The position numbers and the translations under genes were made by a program. Below are positions 61,721 to 64,000 of a DNA stretch of 64,000 nucleotides, piece after piece; positions within the stretch are counted from its first letter, which is position 1; every line of letters starts with the position of its first letter. The notes beneath the pieces were generated by a model that was not told the origin of the DNA, made no database searches, and saw only the letters and a program-made list of their open reading frames with translations. The DNA is taken from positions 94,106-158,105 of the forward strand of contig JANQQF010000010.1 of assembly GCA_028285035.1 (NCBI GenBank). The letters are read 5' to 3'. Source of the stretch: Phycisphaerae bacterium (lineage in GTDB: Bacteria > Chloroflexota > Anaerolineae > 4572-78 > J111).

Positions 61721-62227
61721 ATGATCTATATTCGATGTAATAATGCGATTTCGGACCAAGATTTCATGGAACTGTTTGGATTAACAGACTATCATCAAGC
61801 CTCTCCTCCACTTCCATTCCCCAGTCCACATATCGTTTTTGCAAACGATTCCGAATGGACACACATTGCAGATGATTTTGGCTATACCCTTTGGCACAGC
61901 TCTAAGACGGCCAAAGCAATTACCGAGTTGAGTAAGCATTATGATATCTTTCGAAATTCAATTGGGGACATCGACGACTCTTTTGAATTTGAATACTATC
62001 AATCTGGAGAGCTTGTTAGAAAATTTGATTTTGATGACGATGTATTTAACAAAACTCAGATTGTAACTGCAGATATCGGTCCCAAATTAGCAGGGGAGCC
62101 AGAAACATTTAGTGATTTAAAGTCCTCAGCTTTTGAAATGTTTCCCACAATTACTCAGTCTCTGGGAATAGTAAGGGTGACCAATCCTTTACAGAACAGA
62201 TTCTACTGCAAAAAGCGGAACGCTTAG
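61721..62227 (+). CDS. Unknown protein bracketed by inverted repeats
   Basis: 168 residues from the ATG at 61721; a TTG at 61706 is possible. No ribosome-binding site is convincing. The sequence is rich in acidic and aromatic residues and lacks a signal peptide. Notable segments are SEWTHIADDFGYTLWHSSKT, GDIDDSFEFEYYQSGELVRK, and DDDVFNKT. The pattern (an acidic beta-rich protein with DWxYxLW-like and GDxD motifs) is reminiscent of immunity proteins of polymorphic toxin systems, but no toxin gene is near, so I do not name it. The gene is flanked by a 30-bp inverted repeat, which may mean it came as a unit. Confidence 0.6.
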   Translation: MIYIRCNNAISDQDFMELFGLTDYHQASPPLPFPSPHIVFANDSEWTHIADDFGYTLWHSSKTAKAITELSKHYDIFRNSIGDIDDSFEFEYYQSGELVRKFDFDDDVFNKTQIVTADIGPKLAGEPETFSDLKSSAFEMFPTITQSLGIVRVTNPLQNRFYCKKRNA

Positions 62228-62252
62228 CAGATAAACGTTCTGATATTTTTGT

Positions 62253-62282
62253 CATAAATCGTAAATCAACAATCGTAAATCC
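62253..62282 (-). repeat. Right inverted repeat around the unknown gene at 61721
   Basis: Inverted partner of the repeat at 61563-61592. It lies 25 bases after the stop of the unknown gene and 4 bases before the end of the SCP2 gene. Confidence 0.65.
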
Positions 62283-62286
62283 GATA

Positions 62287-62616
62287 CTATTTTCTAAACA
62301 ATGCCGACTCCAGCCGCATCGCCAATAGTCGATCACCCTCAACACCAATTTGTCCAAGCATTGTCATTTTCATGGGATCACCTTCGCCATTGATGACGGA
62401 AAGGTAGGCCTCATCTGACATCGTGACTGTTACATCCGGATTTGGAACTCGCCCCCCCTCGACCGTAATTCGGCCATTTTCGATATGCAAAATAAATTTT
62501 CCACCACCCTGACCTGTCAAAATCATTTGAATGGTCGCGGTTAAATTATCATCGCCATTGAGGCGGGTCTGGCGCAGATTGAGTAAGTGATTGTAAATTG
62601 CTTCTGTCGTTTCCAT
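62287..62616 (-). CDS. SCP2 sterol-carrier-domain protein
   Basis: 109 residues from the ATG at 62616 (AGGAG 8 bases upstream). The SCP2 pattern is seen throughout: GGKFILHIENGRITVEGG, NPDVTVTMSDEAYLSVINGE and the tail MTMLGQIGVEGDRLLAMRLES. SCP2 domains form a hydrophobic tunnel that binds lipids or acyl-CoA. In bacteria such stand-alone proteins often occur near lipid or regulatory genes; the ligand is unknown. It is followed by the unknown, repeat-bracketed gene in the opposite direction. Confidence 0.85.
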   Translation of the reverse strand: METTEAIYNHLLNLRQTRLNGDDNLTATIQMILTGQGGGKFILHIENGRITVEGGRVPNPDVTVTMSDEAYLSVINGEGDPMKMTMLGQIGVEGDRLLAMRLESALFRK

Positions 62617-62653
62617 TGTCGTGTCTCCTATCAAACAGTTGTTAATTTTGGTG

Positions 62654-62683
62654 AAATGAGGGATCAAACTCAATCCCTCATTT
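62654..62683. terminator. Hairpin between lipoprotein and SCP2 genes
   Basis: AAATGAGGGAT (62654-62664) and ATCCCTCATTT (62673-62683) pair perfectly, loop 8. It lies 17 bases after the lipoprotein stop on minus. T content after the stem is low, so its strength is uncertain. Confidence 0.6.
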
Positions 62684-62699
62684 TGTGTTAAATTATGAT

Positions 62700-63434
62700 T
62701 TAAGGCCCCTTTGGACCACCGCCACCTGGTGCTGGTTGCTGAGCAGGTTGTTGGGCAGGTTGCTGGGCTGGCTGTTGCGCCGGTTGTTGAGCGGGCTGTT
62801 GGGCTGGCTGCTGGGCTGGTTGTTGGGCCGGTTGCTGCGCAGGGGCAGGCTGTTGGGCTGGCGCGGGTTGCTGAGCTGGAGCTGGGGCGGGATCAACTTG
62901 ACTTGGATCAGGGGTTGGTACGACGGTCGCTGCGGTCGTTGCAGCGTCACCCGCTGTTTCCGCAGCTTGGATGACATCCTCTTCATCGATATCGATATCA
63001 TCGTCATCGTCGTCATCATCTGATGATGCCTCCTCCGAGCTTGATTCGCTAGAGGACGAACTATCGGAAGAAGTGCTTGAGGTTGACGAGCTTTCTTCAG
63101 AGGTAGCGGTAGATGACGTTCCGTCGGTTGAAGTTGTTTCTGAGCTTGTTTCCTCTGTTGTAGAGGTCGTGCTAGTATCTTCAGTAGTGGTCGTTTCACC
63201 TGAAGTGGCGGTTGTTCCAGAGTTATCGGTTGTGGTGGTTTCACTTTGTGTACTCTCCGTTGAGGTTGTGGTATCAGTTGTATTTGTTTGTTGAGATTGG
63301 ATCTCGTTAATCGTCGACTCATCGGGCATCGGTACAGGATCACCATCAACACTAATGTTCAGATTACAGGCTAAGACTGGGATAAGCAGCAAGGCTAAGA
63401 TCAGGTAGAAGCGTATTGATTTTGAATGTTTCAT
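62700..63434 (-). CDS. Low-complexity lipoprotein with Asp run and PAQQ repeats
   Basis: 244 residues. The lipobox is VLAC with C23, so it is a lipid-anchored surface protein. Then a Thr/Ser/Glu-rich stretch (about 40-130), a run of eight Asp with IDIDEEDV, a short Ala/Thr/Pro region and a C-terminal series of PAPAQQ and PAQQ units (about eleven in all), ending in PGGGGPKGP. The whole chain is expected to be disordered. The synonymous codons in the repeats vary, so the repeat is kept at the protein level. GGAGG lies 7 bases before the ATG. It may act as a cell-surface spacer or adhesin, or bind cations through the Asp run; nothing is proven. Confidence 0.85.
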   Translation of the reverse strand: MKHSKSIRFYLILALLLIPVLACNLNISVDGDPVPMPDESTINEIQSQQTNTTDTTTSTESTQSETTTTDNSGTTATSGETTTTEDTSTTSTTEETSSETTSTDGTSSTATSEESSSTSSTSSDSSSSSESSSEEASSDDDDDDDDIDIDEEDVIQAAETAGDAATTAATVVPTPDPSQVDPAPAPAQQPAPAQQPAPAQQPAQQPAQQPAQQPAQQPAQQPAQQPAQQPAQQPAPGGGGPKGP

Positions 63435-63519
63435 AAGAAGTCCTCCGTTTGTTAGGTAATAAGAGATTGATGTGAGTTATTCAAGAACGGTCATTAGATA
63501 ATTTAAACGTCTGGGGTAT

Positions 63520-63592
63520 GGTAATTGGTAAATAGTAAATGGTAATTGTCGCTGGCGCTTACGTAATTACCATTTACCAATTACTATTTACC
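63520..63592. repeat. AT-rich palindrome, AGTAAATGGTA type
   Basis: 28-base arms at 63520-63547 and 63565-63592; the inner 13 bp (GTAAATGGTAATT with AATTACCATTTAC) are perfect. Loop of about 17 bases. Related to the palindrome at 60527-60587. Confidence 0.75.
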
Positions 63593-63668
63593 GCCTCCGA
63601 ATGTTCACCTTTACTATTTTCCGTTCGATCATTGAGGACCATTATGACAAAAAGAGAGGGGTTTGTCT

Positions 63669-63707
63669 GTCACCAGAGCGGGACAGCTTTGTCACCAGAG
63701 CGGGACA
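63669..63707 (+). repeat. 17-bp direct repeat at 22-bp period
   Basis: GTCACCAGAGCGGGACA occurs at 63669-63685 and 63691-63707, separated by GCTTT. Start to start is 22 bases. It looks like a pair of sites on one helix face. Confidence 0.6.
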
Positions 63708-63790
63708 AGATGGGGCATTGGGCTAGGATTAGGGGATTTTTAGGGATTGATACAGAAACACATTTCGACATCGAAGCATGAAAATGTATC

Positions 63791-63836
63791 GTAGGCATCC
63801 CTGCCTGCGAACGGACAGGCTAGAAGCCTGTGTTAC
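63791..63836. repeat. Palindromic intergenic unit
   Basis: GTAGGCATCCCTGCCTGCG then ACAGGC-tagaa-GCCTGT, ending TGTTAC. Of the dispersed palindrome type seen elsewhere in the window; no coding sense. Confidence 0.55.
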
Positions 63837-63977
63837 TCTATTTTCAGAGGAAATTGTGATTATTTATTTAAGGAGGTACTCGTCATTGGTTATGGGTCAT
63901 TATTAAATAGAGTTGTTCCTAAATAAGTAATCATATCAGACTACCCTGATTTAACAGCAAATTGAGGGATGAATCGA

Positions 63978-64000
63978 ATGAAAATCTTTGGTAAATCCTC
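63978..64000 (+). CDS. Possible start of a gene, cut by the window end
   Basis: ATG at 63978 with GAGGG 9 bases upstream, open to the window end (MKIFGKSS). An in-frame ATG at 63969 is an alternative. Too short to assign. Confidence 0.35.

Larger units (their letters stand above)
63435..63977. other. Intergenic spacer, several repeats, no gene
   Basis: 543 bases that hold the palindrome at 63520-63592, the direct repeat at 63669-63707 and the palindromic unit at 63791-63836. An 80-codon open frame in this stretch is built from the repeats and has no ribosome-binding site, so I do not call it. Confidence 0.6.

Noticed and set aside
62733..62860. Tandem short repeats considered as a CRISPR array
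   Set aside because: The unit is 12 bases, lies in frame inside a gene and has no spacers.
62693..63352. 219-codon open frame on minus and plus-strand frames across the lipoprotein gene
   Set aside because: Shadows of the low-complexity gene; the chosen frame has a signal peptide, lipobox and ribosome-binding site.
63539..63781. 80-codon open frame on plus
   Set aside because: It runs through a palindrome and a direct repeat, has no start signal and no recognisable protein features.

Overview
The window looks like a chromosomal segment of a Chloroflexota bacterium (Anaerolineae-like). I infer this from gene content, not from a marker gene. Pointers are GAF/histidine kinases with the unusual H-box IHW(I/V)GNK, secreted proteins carrying a short (I/L)YLPxVL(K/N)K motif, DUF11-type repeats behind a subtilase, cyclase/AAA/TPR giants, a Rieske-fused glutamate-synthase-like protein, and many short palindromic repeats between genes. 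Base composition is moderate, and intergenic DNA is AT-rich. No tRNA, rRNA or CRISPR array was seen. One structural RNA, the small SRP RNA (ffs), was found.

Layout. 1-3593: a cut-off histidine kinase, a GAF/kinase/receiver hybrid and a lone receiver, all on + and ending in a bidirectional terminator. 3663-6338: a giant membrane-anchored pentapeptide-repeat protein. 6951-9845 (minus): TPR protein, YabE-like G5/3D protein and ksgA, an arrangement known from Firmicutes. 9846-11732: 1.9 kb of decayed DNA holding an IS630-type transposase remnant, a coding fragment and direct repeats. 11733-13214: a glutamyl-endopeptidase-like protease and a small unknown protein. 13363-17454: a soluble-adenylyl-cyclase-like protein with a split active site. 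17724-22870 (minus): a redox cluster of Crp-type regulator, dithiol protein, Rieske-TPP enzyme, small conserved protein and Rieske-glutamate-synthase-like enzyme. 22986-30888: subtilase, LmbE-like deacetylase, SnoaL-like protein, haloacid dehalogenase, MerR regulator and nucleotide-sugar-epimerase-like protein.

31274-40778 (minus) is a complete Mrp Na+/H+ antiporter operon. Its order is mrpA, a site-2-protease/CBS gene, mrpB, C, D, E, F, G, a Kef-type antiporter and a DUF2294 protein. A strong promoter and a terminator-like leader precede it, and a terminator closes it. A homologous promoter and leader occurs at 44829-45011, before a winged-helix/coiled-coil gene pair that lies next to a second DUF2294 gene. 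Between them are a UspA protein, an archaeo-eukaryotic release-factor-like protein and a diacylglycerol/undecaprenol kinase.

45604-53681: FtsX-type permease, ASCH protein, SGNH hydrolase, alpha/beta hydrolase, EamA transporter, SRP RNA and small membrane or secreted proteins. 53710-56269: two radical-SAM genes; the first sits behind a promoter with duplicated TAGTGT-N7-ACACTA operators and an attenuator-like hairpin. 56324-62616: a second class III cyclase, an M19 dipeptidase, an SDR, a PuuE-like deacetylase, an inverted-repeat-bracketed unknown gene and an SCP2 protein. 62700-63434: a Thr/Ser/Asp/PAQQ-rich lipoprotein. The window ends in a palindrome-rich spacer and the possible start of another gene.

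The strongest undescribed signals are the paired leader element, the two-operator radical-SAM promoter, the ~85-bp dispersed element with ACTGACCC ends, and the Rieske-enzyme cluster. All function calls come from reading motifs by eye; no database search was run.
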